NCBI GenBank assembly: GCA_950295325.1
Contig: OX485803.1
Span: 20,026,001 to 20,090,000, forward strand
Source: Polytrichum commune
Lineage: Eukaryota; Streptophyta; Polytrichopsida; Polytrichales; Polytrichaceae
Length of the DNA stretch: 64,000 bases
Direction: 5' to 3'
Position 1 is the stretch's first letter. Each line of letters opens with the position of its first letter. This document shows, one piece after another, positions 47,549-58,452 of this stretch. The notes under the pieces are model-generated. The model was not told the DNA's origin, made no database searches, and was given only the letters and a program-made list of their open reading frames with translations. The position numbers were made by a program, and so were the translations under genes.

Positions 47549-49658
47549 TTTATCCATGATATTGTAGCATATTTTGCGGTACATTGTATCCATGTCCTTA
47601 TACAGTGGAAGATAGAGTTTTTCAAAGCATGTTGATGAGGAGATAAGAGGGTCATCTGTCCTATCAAGGAATTCAATACTGACTACCTTGCCTCCAAAGT
47701 ACTCGTTCCCTGTGATGAAAACAGCAAGTCTTGATCGTTCACTGTACGTCATTTTATGAACACATGCTCTGAACATGTTTTCCAAATAACTAGGAATTGT
47801 GCTAAAGAAATTGCACATGGCGAGGAACTCAGATGCTTCCATAGCATTCTTGGCACTGAATATTACACGCAAGGTGTCTACTGTAAGGGCGTCCAAAGAC
47901 TCTGTCATCCTTTGCTTCTCCGGAATAGAAGTGTTTGCATGTTCAACTACAAGGTAAAAGCCCTCCCTCATAGTTTTTCCAATTTCTAGTCTCCCATTAA
48001 ATAGGTGACTGAAAATAATACTTCCCAACTTGTCTTCCACTTGTTGTTCCCAAGTTGCCTCTTCAAGTGTAAATCCACTAAATGTCCACCCAAGGTCTCC
48101 TAGCTGATTATTTTATAATTCCTTGATCAAGTTTGTAGCAAATTCAAAGCTAGTCCTTAGAGGAACTAGAAGGGACCATGTTGCTCCCCAACCTAGGCGG
48201 AAGTCCCTCTCCAATGCTTGGCGGGTATCTGGGCAAACTGAAGATGATAAATTTGTTGATGTAGGCACTTCATTGCAAAGCATCAGAAGCGTTGCAAATG
48301 AAAATGATTTGCTCACTTCAATGTCATGTAATGTGAGCATGTAAATCAAATGCCCAACCATGCGAGCCAAATCAAGCTGAATGTATGGTCTGACAATGGC
48401 AACATCGACCTTGGGGTGAAGGATCTTCCCTGCCATGTCATCTGGATACTCGAAAACAACATTGTAGTTGAAGGAGCTCCCCCAAAATTGCTTCCAGCAG
48501 TTGCTCAACCATGAATTTGTCAACCCAGAAAGGTCAACTGCAGTTTCTTTAAATCCCAAGGTATGGATTAAATCCACTGATGGCTTGTAGAAATATTCCT
48601 TTATGCTTGAAATCCAATCCCAATGTCTTGTAAATGCTTGAAGTTCTTTACCTTGTGTAACCTACACATGCCACAAATAAGATTGATGAAGTCATGGTAT
48701 AGAAAAGTTTTGGATTTTAAAGTTGGAATTCATCCAAAAATAAAATAAAATAAACCATTACCTCAATGGGTGTAGCTCTTTTGCTTCCTAAGGCATGCTG
48801 AATTGGTTTAAAAATTTGTGATGAGATGTAGAGTCGTTGATATGCAAGGAGAGCTTTATCCACATTTTCCTTTTGCTCAAGTAGTTCAATCTCCTCTTCA
48901 GGGCCATCTATACCATGATAACACATTCTCCGGAGCTGTTGAAATGTGAATGCAGAGAATGCTTCATTATGTATGAAGCTCTGAATGCATGCATCAGTTG
49001 GAGCTTCAGTCTTCTTGAAATCTGGTCCACCGTAAATTCCAAAAGCCTTCGCATGCTCTTTCTCACGACTAGGTGAGCATCTTTCAATAGCTGCCTCTAG
49101 CAAATCCCAGTCCATCCCAAATATTCTTGCTTGAAATTCAAACTCAATTTTGAAATCCGTATCACTGTACATTGATATTGAACTGTGTTGAGTAAGTTTT
49201 GAAAGAGTTGTTTCAGACATTGATATCCCACGCCTTAGTTGTTTTCGCTTCTACATGTTCATACAGACATCAAAGACCTCTCCATTGTGGTCCGAGATGA
49301 CCTTAAACTACCGGGTGATGGTAGAGGGATACCCAAATCTCAAGGAAGAGGTTGGCGGTTCGAATCCCGGCTGTGAAATCTCTTCTCTACTTGACGGAAA
49401 ACTTGCCAGGTGGTGAATTGCCTCCTGTGCTTTGGCGTTGGCCTGTCGGCCTTCTGTCTCAAAAAGAAAAAGAAAAAGAAAAACCTCTCTATTGCCTTTT
49501 AAACTCTGAAAAATATCCTTGCATAAATCCTCAAATGCAGACTATAAAACTTGGGAAGTACGTGCTGAAGCCTCCCTTTTGTCAATTTTATCTTTAAAGT
49601 CCATAGATTCATAGTAAGCAATGTGACAATCCTCCCAAGTAATTGCTAATCTTTCCAT
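47531..49658 (-). pseudogene. Unrecognised three-exon gene of the long-TIR unit, one in-frame stop
   Basis: Exons 49551-49658, 48762-49250 and 47531-48661 have canonical GT..AG introns and phase 0 throughout, giving about 574 residues. The ATG (MERLAITWEDCHIAYY) lies one base inside the right TIR. Exon 2 has KRKQLRRGISMSETTL, then DTDFKIEFEFQARIFG and EKEHAKAFGIYGGPDF. Exon 3 has FWGSSFNYNVVFEYP, RPYIQLDLARMVGHL and LPLYKDMDTMYRKICY. TAA at 48113-48115 (codon 382) interrupts the frame, yet about 190 codons beyond it stay open to TGA at 47531-47533. No transmembrane segment or catalytic motif was recognised, and I do not recognise the family. It could be the element's own gene, a novel transposase or accessory protein, or a captured host gene. 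The single stop points to recent decay, readthrough or a sequencing error. Confidence 0.6.
49270..49490 (+). mobile_element. tRNA-derived SINE in intron 1 of the unrecognised gene
   Basis: A pol III B box GGTTCGAATCC lies at 49357-49367, with an A-box-like GGTGATGGTAGAGGG upstream. A tRNA-unrelated body follows, and an A-rich tail of AAAAAG units ends at about 49485. It occupies about 220 of the 300 bp of that intron and runs antisense to the gene. Confidence 0.7.
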
Positions 49659-49906
49659 GAAGACGAGGAGTGCGGCAGCTGACGCGTTTCCAGTGGCTTC
49701 TACAACGAATGAAAACAAATTAAATGGATGATAAATCGGAGCGGGTAGGTCGCAAATTCTCGCTCTCAACGGCATTACCCCGGAGCACATGCACCCTGGG
49801 CTCAACGACGGGTGACCTGGCCTCGACCACAGGTGGCCTGGCCTCAACCGCGGGTGGCCTGTGCTTTTGCACGGCTGTCAATACATGGCCCTTTTGGTAC
49901 ACCCTA
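49659..49906. repeat. Right 248-bp terminal inverted repeat
   Basis: Reverse complement of 45337-45584 with about 96% identity. On the minus strand it supplies a presumed promoter and leader, an acceptor-like TTGTAG and the last leader bases before the ATG at 49658. Confidence 0.85.
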
Positions 49907-50739
49907 ACGCTCACATGGCGGAAGTGTGTTCCGCCATGCGCCTAGCAGAGGTCCAAGTGGGCCCCCGCGGTTGGTTGGTGGGGGGTGCGTTCACACCACT
50001 ATAGTCATGGTTGATGTGCCAAGCGGATGGGACAAGCCTTACTGCTCTTGCCTCCACCTCCCCACCGCCTTCTAAAATTGCTCCGAGCCCAACATATTTT
50101 TACAAAGGAAATTCCTATAGTATATCAACCTATGACGGTTCTTCTATAGGGCCCCTAATACTTAAAAAAAGAGCACATTGAGGTCCAACACCTCTTACAT
50201 TTTTTGTGTTGTCTAGATGGTTTTCAAACAAAATGGCTATGACAAAGGAATAGAGAATTATAGTTTTTTTTTTTAAACTTTATGGTGGTATTATTAATGT
50301 TTTCAATTCGTAGAGCATGTATAAGACGGACATTGGATTTGTTACATTTTATTGTTGGAGCTCAATAATTTCTAATTGTTGTGGTTTATTATTGGATGCA
50401 ACATTTTCAACAAATGTAATGATGAATTAAGTCTAAATAAAATATCAATTATGATGTGGTAGAGTGCGATGTAAGACATATCACTCCGGAAATGTTGGAC
50501 CGTAAGTATCGAAAGAGTTATATAATAAATTCTATAGCATTTTTGCATTTGGCTTCAAAGTTTACATTATTTATATGTTTCACTATTGATATATTTGTGA
50601 GGCCTCATATACATATTATGAAGCATGTATCTTTAGTTATATATTGATTAGCTCATGATTTTTCTTATGAAACCATGGATAATTTATATAGTTGTTAAAA
50701 ATATATCATTAGAATATAAACGCTTATTATTTGTAGGAA
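49907..50739. other. Right flank of the long-TIR unit with a perfect hairpin
   Basis: A perfect hairpin CATGGCGGAA-5 nt-TTCCGCCATG lies at 49914-49938, eight bases outside the TIR, followed by CGCCTAG. TAGGCG also occurs just outside the left TIR (45326-45331). The real terminus could therefore be a little further out, with the hairpin an insertion in one arm. The rest is AT-rich with no gene, apart from possible decayed transposase sequence after 50450. Confidence 0.45.
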
Positions 50740-51060
50740 ATTTTCTTATCAAGATGAATTATTTGGTATATATATCCACACATCTAAAGGACACGGATTA
50801 GCTGATATTATCCATAAGTTTTGTGATGTTATTGATTTGCCCAATATGGTAGGTGTCATAAATGACACACACATTTCTTTGTCTTTTCTGCCTCAAAAAA
50901 GTTTAACTTTTATGTTTTGTTATTTTTTAATATGAAAAAATCTCATCGTATAGTTTTACAAGCGGTGTGCGGTTTTAAAATGTTTGTTCTAAAGTGTTTG
51001 TTAAAGATAACCTGGTAGAATACAAAATATTGTTCAATTTGTATTGTCTAATAATTATAT
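50740..51060 (+). pseudogene. PIF/Harbinger-type transposase relic (DDE_Tnp4)
   Basis: Readable pieces in two frames are FCDVIDLPNMVGVINDTHIS (family: LPN..GAIDGTHI, first catalytic Asp region, here Asp to Asn) and KSHRIVLQAVCGFKMFVLK (family: F.SIVLQAVCD..). Stops and a frameshift separate them. No terminal repeats were found around it. Confidence 0.65.
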
Positions 51061-51354
51061 TGAGCTCAAAAGACGGAAGATATCACTTTAATCAATTTTG
51101 ATGATATTTATTCTAAGCGATTTATATTGTAAAAATACGTACATCAACGATCTGATCATTTTGTATGAATACGTAAAGGTGTTATATAATAAATACTATA
51201 AGAACATGATTTTAAGCAAATAACACATATGTATGTGCATTCAATGAGGTCTTTAATCAACGAAGTTCTTAAATGTGTTGCTAGAATGAGTGTTGGGAGC
51301 AGTGTAGTTGCTAGAGTAAGTGGGGCACTGCAATAAGAAAGTTGCTAGAGAATT

Positions 51355-51430
51355 ATTTGGCGGAGGGCATCGAACCCATGGCTTGCGGGCTGCAACGAAC
51401 ATTCCGTTTCGCCACCCTCGCCAGTGGACA
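51355..51430 (-). mobile_element. tRNA-like SINE head
   Basis: On the minus strand, A-box-like TGGCGAAACGG (51404-51414) and B box GGTTCGATGCC (51366-51376) have tRNA-like spacing. The sequence does not fold as a full tRNA by eye (no matching acceptor stem), so a SINE 5' region is more likely. No poly-A end was identified. Confidence 0.4.
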
Positions 51431-51579
51431 AAGAATGGCTTGCACAAAGTGGGAATGGGTTTCATCCACTCCGCCCAGATGGAGCGGTTGACTTCCGCTC
51501 ATGTGCATGGTACTATACACATGCTCTATGATAGTACTCATTGTTTGCACCCTCACCCTCATCCTCCCCGTCCCCCAAT

Positions 51580-51615
51580 TCCCCCCCCCCCCCCCAACAC
51601 ACACACACACACCTC
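51580..51615. repeat. Poly-C and CA microsatellite
   Basis: A run of about 14 C is followed by (CA)n of about 8 units. This is simple sequence. Confidence 0.9.
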
Positions 51616-52383
51616 CTTGGTAAATGTTATAAATATTCACCCCATGTAAGGATTCAAATTATTGTACCTTGGTCCATTGAACTTGTAAGCTTGAGCTTTA
51701 GCTCAAGTTATGATGGAAGTCCAAGGACACTTTAGTGACCATATAGGTCCCCCAAGTCCAAGGACATCGAATTGTTGCGTAATATGTCCAACATGCGGAC
51801 ATCATTCATGTTAAAAAATTGCCCCTTACCCCTTAAAGGACCAGGGGTGTGTTTATACATGACACGTGACATTTTGTACGAACACCCGACAAGTATTGAA
51901 ATGATATTTTATGTGATCTATCATTTGAGTCTATACTTAGCATAATATATATCTAGCACATATGTATCGTCAAAGAGGATGTGGAAATAGAGTCATATGT
52001 AACAACAACAATGATAATATGTATGCCGTATGTATTTGAGTTTGAGTCTTTTATATGAACTCAAGTCTCCGTATACTTTATTTTACACACACATGTGTGT
52101 GTTCATACAGAAATACTAATGATGAATAGACTTAATTTTTAATTTAAATAGGGCCACTTTTGACACTTTTAGCTAAAAATTTCATGAACAAATCAAGTTG
52201 AATATCCTTTGTATGATGACACATGGAGGCTCACAATGAGACCTTGAAGGGTTGATAAGTTTGTGAATTAATCATCTCCACTGTACCTTACCAAAGTGAT
52301 TTGGGGGTTTTTAAGCTAATTTTGAGTCAAAATATTTTTCTACCAAGTTAACTTCAAAAAGTAATCTTTGGACTACATATTAA

Positions 52384-52730
52384 GGCAGGTGAGCCCAATT
52401 CGGTTTTGTCTTCTTAAATGGACATCTACATTTGAGTGATGTGTGGTTAGGTATGGATCTAAGAATGGAGATCATAAAAATACATGTGTTCAGAAGAGAG
52501 TGGAGTATGTGCTCAACATAAGTGGAGGGACCTATATGATCATTCAATGAAAAATAATAATATTCACTTTCATATTGAATAAAACATTCATATATGCTCC
52601 AAAAATCATGAGGAAAATGGTTTACATGCACAGTTTGGGTTGCTACTAAGTGTGTGTTTCATATCTTGCAAGAAGTGGGTGTAGTGTGAAGAGTGTATGT
52701 TTAGGACCCACTTACCTTATTGTATTTCAA
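52384..52730 (-). repeat. Repeat family B, copy 5 (reverse orientation)
   Basis: It begins with GGTGAGCCCAATTCGG (the inverted right TIR) and ends GGACCCACTTACCTTA. Internal landmarks in reverse are GTGGTTAGGTATGGATCTA, GGAGGGACCTATATGATCAT and CCAAAAATCATGAGGAAAA. Both ends are partly preserved. Confidence 0.7.
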
Positions 52731-53855
52731 GGGCAGGTTTAGCACTCGTAAGCTAGACAATCAATATAATCACACGCCATGAAGGTTTGGCACTATGATG
52801 GTACATAACATTGAGTAGCAATGCTAGTAGGGTACCTTTTGGGTACCCGCAATATTACCTCAACAAGAAGGGAAAAGCTTGCAAGCAAGGGTGAATGAAT
52901 GGAGCTTTAATAAAATATAATAGCTTCAAAAAGGTATTGAAGAGGTTGTCAATGCGGGTGTTCGGAGACTTTTCCAAAAAGTGTAATTACCTTTTTGACC
53001 TCACCAACTTTCCCATTGCTTTATAGCTATTTAGATTTGTTTAGATCGTAATTTAGCATTGATTAGAACCTTTACCACCACTTGGAATTAGTTTTGTCAT
53101 AGAAACCAACATAATTAAATCTTAGCATTGAAAGTAATTACCCAAATAAATTAAAAGTAGCCTAAGAAAAACCCAAAGATAGCAGCACCTTTGCTATTGA
53201 AAGAGCATCAAACCGGCATACACCGGTTTGATACTTCTTTGAGAAGGTCATTCCGGGCTAGTGACTTAATGTTATGCAATTTCTTACTTATTCAACACCC
53301 ATACATAGATTTATATCATAATTAGGCAATCATTCCCCTCTTATGACCATTCACCTACATAAATATGGATTTAAAACATAAGACCTACTTAATTAGTTGG
53401 CAAGTCACACACATGCCAAACCCCAAATAAACCCACAAGATGGCCATATCAAGGTCAACTACTAAATTGAGAATCGAGCATCTCCATAAAAAAAAATGAG
53501 CCAAATCATGTCATAGTACAACATGGCCAAATGAAAACCAACTCGCAATATGGCTACTTCAATTTGCTTTGTGCGAAGCACATGTAAAAGACCCCGCCAT
53601 TTTATTGAAGTAATTTTTTCACACAAGATAAGGTTGCTTGTGGCACGCCACCTACACCAAAATTTGGTTATTGTTTTGGACTTTGGTGGAAGAGAATCCA
53701 ATTAAGAAAAAGAAAAGAAAAGAAACATATTACTTGAATTTGGGATATTGACAAATACATTCAAGGTTTAGGCACTTTGATTTGTATTGGTTTAAAATTT
53801 ATTGGGCAGTTAGCCAAAATATTTAATTTTCGCCGGACCTGCCCTTGAAGAAGGG

Positions 53856-54810
53856 TACCGTAGTTTACTAGCAGGTTAGGCAACTTACTGCCTAATATTT
53901 AATTAAAGTTCAAAAAGTACGTTCGGCACCTAAAAATAGTATATTCATTTTAAATTTTCGACAATTTTCTCTTTTAGTTTTTAAAAATTCGGCTTACATT
54001 CATTTTAAATTTTCTATTTCAACTTACATATCTTGTACATCTCTCTTGCATTGAATGACAAGTAAGATGTGAGTGAAGAGTTGAGAATGCTCTGTGCTTT
54101 ATGCAAGTAGAGTGGAGTTGTGTTGAACAATGCATATGGGATATGTAAACTTTGAGGTGAAGCACCTAGTTAGACGTCATTTTTATAACACGCATAACTT
54201 TTGCATAGAGTCTTCAAATGACATAAAATTTGTTGGAGGTGAAATATTACTTGATTTCTAAACTTTTCTTAGACCAACAAAATTCCAAAAAAGTTGATCT
54301 TCTATGCACAAATGAGCTCCAAAAAACTGTTATGAACGCATTTTAATTTTTTGATCTTTACACGGCTGCAATGTTTTGTCCATATCTTTTGCATAAAGAC
54401 TTATTTTGACACAAAACTTGTTGGAGGTGGAAGAAGGATTGATTTCTCAACTTTTGTTAGTTGGACAAAATTCTATAAAAACTTCATCTTCTATGCTCAA
54501 TTGGACTCCAAAAATTTGTGTACAACACATTTGAAAAGCCTCGCCTAGAGTCTTGCTACTTCTTAAACCATATTCTTTGTGGACTAATGTACGTGAGCTT
54601 GATTACAAAAGGAGCACCTTCTCTCCTTCAACATTCACATATGCTTCCATTGTAAGTAAAACTCTAGTGAGAAGTACAAATTTCTTACTTTTAGGCAATT
54701 TTGAAAAATAATTAATTTTATATTCGGAAAAAAATGCCAATAATATTCCAAAAGTTTAGGCATCTATTTTTAGGATTATTTTGTGCCGAACCTGCTATTA
54801 AACTACGGTA
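53856..54810. mobile_element. 955-bp TIR element with internal duplication
   Basis: The left end TACCGTAGTTTACTAGCAGG and the reverse complement of the right end (TACCGTAGTTTAATAGCAGG) match at 19 of 20. A shared TTCGGCACCTAAAAATAG-like block lies just inside. The interior contains two diverged direct copies of about 180 bp (near 54180 and 54375) sharing TTTTGCATA, TTGTTGGAGGTG, TTGATTTCT and ATCTTCTATGC. No transposase. Confidence 0.65.
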
Positions 54811-55390
54811 TGTGAAGGCCATCCAAAAGCCAATCTTCATCCATACTTATTCCCGAACAAGAATCCACACTCACTGGCATATGGATGAAAGATCGTGGAT
54901 GAAATGAAGTACGGGGAGGATGAAATGCAAGGGTTTTGGGTCATTCCTTTCTTCTGTTGTTCCTTCCACAGACCACATGCAATCTCTCATTGAGTTAGGG
55001 TTTTAGGGGCACCACCATTAAGTATGATGTTTCAGCATCGCTCATTTTCCTCAAGGATCCCTAAATTGTGTATGCGAGACACGAATTCGCAATCCTCTAA
55101 TAACATCGGTTCGCTTTTCGTCGCTTTGGTGGAGTAACTGCTTTGGAAGCGATAGAGTTTTGTTCTGAGTGTTCCTTAGGGTTTCAACTCTTGATAAGTA
55201 TTTTCTGACAATGTCAATCGCTTGAGCATCTGATCTGAGCGTCCCCTAAGCCTTTGTTGAAATTTAGTTTTCTTGGTGGAAAGAATTTGAGAGTTTCAGG
55301 GCCTGTGAACTGTAGATGGATGAGAATTGTACTGTCGATTCCCTTTAAGGAACCAGAGTTCTAACTACTGGAAGGTTTTTGGAGCATCCC
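54811..55390 (+). other. 5' flank of the small Lys-rich protein gene
   Basis: No gene content. It should contain promoter and leader of the gene starting at 55391. No unambiguous TATA box was seen. Confidence 0.4.
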
Positions 55391-56802
55391 ATGGCTACCG
55401 AGTTGGCAATGAAGAAGACTGAGGAAAACAACAAGATTTCGGGTGTAGAGGGAGTTAGGACCGATAAAAATAAGATGGAGGTTGTGAAGAACCAGAAGGC
55501 CTTTAATTTGGTGAGTTTACTTTCTTCAGGCATGCATAGGTAGTCATTTTATATTGAGGATTGCAATAAGGATCAATGGCATGAGATCTCACATTGAAGT
55601 ATTTCTCAATGTACATTGAAGAGCTTGAGCGAACTGAAGTGCAATCATTTTGAGAAATGCTTCAATGAGAAATGTAATCATTTGGTTGCTCAAGTTCTTC
55701 AAAGTACTTATGGTAGCTTGTCATGTGTTGTGCAACTATCCCTGGGTTTTGATGGTGTTGTTCATGTTCATTGATGTGAATAGTTCCTAGCTCTGATTTT
55801 GTTGCAGGCGAGTTTGTGGGTGCAAAATATGACTGGGGGAGCAGATTTTGATGCGGAAGAGGCGCCTGAGGATGACGACGCAGGTGTTCGACCTATGAGG
55901 TGAACAAATTTCCAATGTCCAGTATGAATAGCACTGTAACATTTCTTGAAATTTTGGTTAGTAGATATGTTAAGGTTACGTGGGCCGTACTTGGTTAATT
56001 TTCTTAATCAGACACCTATAGTTCAGTGGTGGTGGTTAGGTGTGGATGTAAAAACGGACACCATAACGATATCATTATGTGTTTGAAAGAGATTGGACGA
56101 TGTGCTCAAAATTTGTTAACTATTATAAATAGGCGTCCACATAATTGAGGGAACCTATGTGACCATTCTATGAGCTCAAGAATCTTCACTTTGATGATGA
56201 ATAAAGATATTCATATGAGCTTAAAAAATTATAAGGAAATTGGCTACAACCACGAGCTGGATTTGTCAATCATCATGTACTGAATGTTTTATCATATCCT
56301 ACGAGAAGTGGGTGCCAAGTATAAGAATCCATATAAGGCTCTCTTAACTTATTTGTGAGTACAAATATCACCTCAGTAGTGTGATGTCAGTTATTTATTA
56401 TCCGCTCCTCTAACTACTTATGCCAATCTTCTTGATGTATCTTGGACTTATGTGTTTGCATTTCCTTGTACAAACCTAAATCACAATTTTTTTTTTTTGG
56501 CGTGGATAAATTGTAGGTTGGGGCTAGGGGCCAAGTACCTGCCTCATTCACAAGCTAATCGGGCTACTAATCAAGTGGAACTCAAACTTAGGGCGAAGCT
56601 CAAAGGTGGAAGGCCTGGCTTTAATTCCAAAGGTGGTCGAAGAGAGTCCAAAGCCTCGGATGATGAACAAGATCTTTCGACCCAAGATGAGGAAGAGGAT
56701 GACAGCCGTGCATCAGCTTTCAAAAAAAGACCTATTTCATCTGTGAAGCCTGCATTAATAGTGTCAGAAGCAACAGGTTCCAAAAAGAAGAGGAAGAAAT
56801 GA
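55391..56802 (+). CDS. Small Lys-rich, probably nucleolar protein, three exons
   Basis: Exons 55391-55510, 55808-55899 and 56517-56802 have GT..AG borders and matched phases, giving 165 residues. Residues 1-40 are charged (MATELAMKKTEENNK). Exon 2 gives ASLWVQNMTGG and an acidic EEAPEDDDAG. The exon 2/3 junction forms the motif RPMRLGLGAKYLPHS, which I recall from a small conserved family of eukaryotic unknowns (RPxRLGLGAK). The tail is Lys/Arg/Asp/Glu-rich with a C-terminal KKKRKK that could act as a nuclear or nucleolar signal. No enzymatic motif. The role is unknown, possibly ribosome biogenesis by composition. Intron 2 is enlarged by a family-B repeat. The ATG is the first in frame at the start of the conserved reading frame. 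Confidence 0.75.
55976..56325 (-). repeat. Repeat family B, copy 6 (reverse orientation, intron 2)
   Basis: Landmarks GGTTAGGTGTGGATGTAAAA, TTGAGGGAACCTATGTGACC and CGAGAAGTGGGTGCC are the reverse of copies 2-4. The left end is CGTGGGCCGTACTTGGTTAA. Confidence 0.68.
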
Positions 56803-58452
56803 TAGTTATTTTTTTGAATATGTCATATAACTCATGGAGCACCAGTAGTTGTATAATTGCAGAGTTTCTCCCAAACTGGCCATCCTTTTACAGAGCACAT
56901 CCACTTTGTACTATCAGCTGTCTGTCCAAGTTAGATTAGTCATTTTTGTTACAAGATCCAAAATCCTATCTCAGGTTGCATGTATAGTACAGCTGAGTAG
57001 ACTTGATTAGTTTCACGTGGATAAATATTCAGGTGAAGTGGCTGAGAGCAGTGTGTCAAGTTTCAACTAAGGATATGACACAAAACAAGATAGGAGGTCA
57101 TCTATTTGGTGTGCCAATGTTGATTCAAACTTGGTAAATTGGAATGTTCTCCTACCTTTCAGAGTTTAGTACTTTTCTCTGTAATGTGATTGTAGAAATA
57201 CTGTTTTTATCAAGTGACTCTTGAAGTTGGAAATGCACTTTTCCAGTTTGGTCCTTGCATTGAGTTTCTCTAATTCCTCCATGATAGAATTACAGTTTGC
57301 AGTTGGAGCAGCTCCAGGAGTCTGTTTGTAAGGTGTTTGTAAGTAACTTACCAGCAGTAACAGTTTCGTTTTGGCAAGTTAAAAAAAGGAACAGAGATTT
57401 TAATTACTTGGAGCAATTGATTTAGGATATTGCACTGTGCAGACAAGCCTCTAGGGGTTTACTGACTTTCCTTACTTTAAACATAATTTTGTGGGATCAG
57501 GTATATTCTGGGTTGGGGCTAGCACCCTAGAACTCCGATTTCCAAGGTCATGAAGTCCAGAATTGGGATGAAATTATTAGTTATTTACTGAAGTCATCTT
57601 CTGCTTTCAGAAGAATTAAAGAAGGCTTTTGGTTATGGTTACTTTGTATGGCTGTACCACTTAAGCAGCAAGTTTAATAGAACAATTTGAGCACGAAAGA
57701 AAGTTGATCAGGAAGTACTTGGATTCTGCATCGGAGCAAAAGTATCTCCAGTGGGTATAAGGTATGTCAGTGTTTTTTGGTTTGTTTTCTTCTCCATCTT
57801 CTATTGATCAGATTTATGTCTACAAATTTGTGTTGCATTAGCAAATCAATGATGAAACATCATCAATAACCAGATTGAAAATTGGACCCTTATTTAGTTA
57901 TGGTTATTGAAAGTGCATGTTTGTTGATTCTTTGACTGAATACAGAGGTGCTCCCAATTGTGTTTACTATTGAGTGTGGAGTAGTTAATCAAGTTTGAAG
58001 ACGTAGTCCAATCTCTTTACTGATGTGTCTTTATGGTGTTTGTTGTTTTTTTCTCACCTAACCACACACCGATCAAATATTATATGGGACCAATTAAGAA
58101 AAGTCACCAAATAACACCCACATACTTTAAAGATGCAAATTTTTGCGAGAATGAATTTGCATTGATTTGGAACTAATGTACTCAGAATCTACAATGTGCC
58201 ATGGAATATATAATTGTAGCTTCAAAGTATACAGTAGCTTACACTAACAATCAGTATGGCAGAACATCATCACGTATGTAATATCGTCTTCACCAAACTC
58301 TGGGGGAAATGAATCCTTGTTTTGGCATATTTACTTTCTCAATTTGTTGAAACTGGGGATTAAAATAGAGATTCCCACATTTTGTGAGGATGAATTTGGC
58401 TGATCCAGTCAGTACTCCAATGGACTTTTATTTGAACTCAGCGTCTGTTCCA
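56803..58452. other. Convergent intergenic stretch with a partial family-B repeat
   Basis: 3' flanks of the small Lys-rich gene (+) and the SMC-hinge gene (-). A partial family-B copy (plus orientation) lies at 57960-58115: GTAGTCCAATCTCTTT, ATGTGTCTTTATGGTGTTTG, ACCACACACC. Nothing else was recognised. Confidence 0.45.

Larger units (their letters stand above)
45337..49906. mobile_element. 4.57-kb long-TIR unit carrying two inward-facing gene bodies
   Basis: The arms 45337-45584 and 49659-49906 are exact-length (248-bp) inverted repeats with about 10 mismatches by eye and no indels. Both begin TAGGGTGTACCAAAAGGG. Both contain four degenerate ~21-bp repeats (GGCCACCCGCGGTTGAG type), and both end at the same splice-acceptor-like exon start (TTGTAG, AAGCC...). 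Inside are a UDP-arabinose 4-epimerase 3' fragment on plus and an unrecognised three-exon gene on minus. The long TIR and captured gene piece suggest a Mutator-like Pack element, but no 8-11 bp target duplication was found and no known transposase is present. An inverted segmental duplication is the main alternative. Confidence 0.7.

Noticed and set aside
49340-49380. Possible tRNA gene (GGTTCGAATCC)
   Set aside because: No paired acceptor or anticodon stems by eye, and an A-rich tail of AAAAAG units follows. A SINE fits better.
49914-49952. Helitron 3' end (hairpin followed by CTAG)
   Set aside because: No T follows CTAG at the insertion point, no 5' TC terminus or Rep/helicase gene was found, and long TIRs are not a Helitron trait.
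50456-50647. Plus-strand frame of 63 codons before the Harbinger relic
   Set aside because: It may be decayed N-terminal transposase sequence, but nothing in it is diagnostic.
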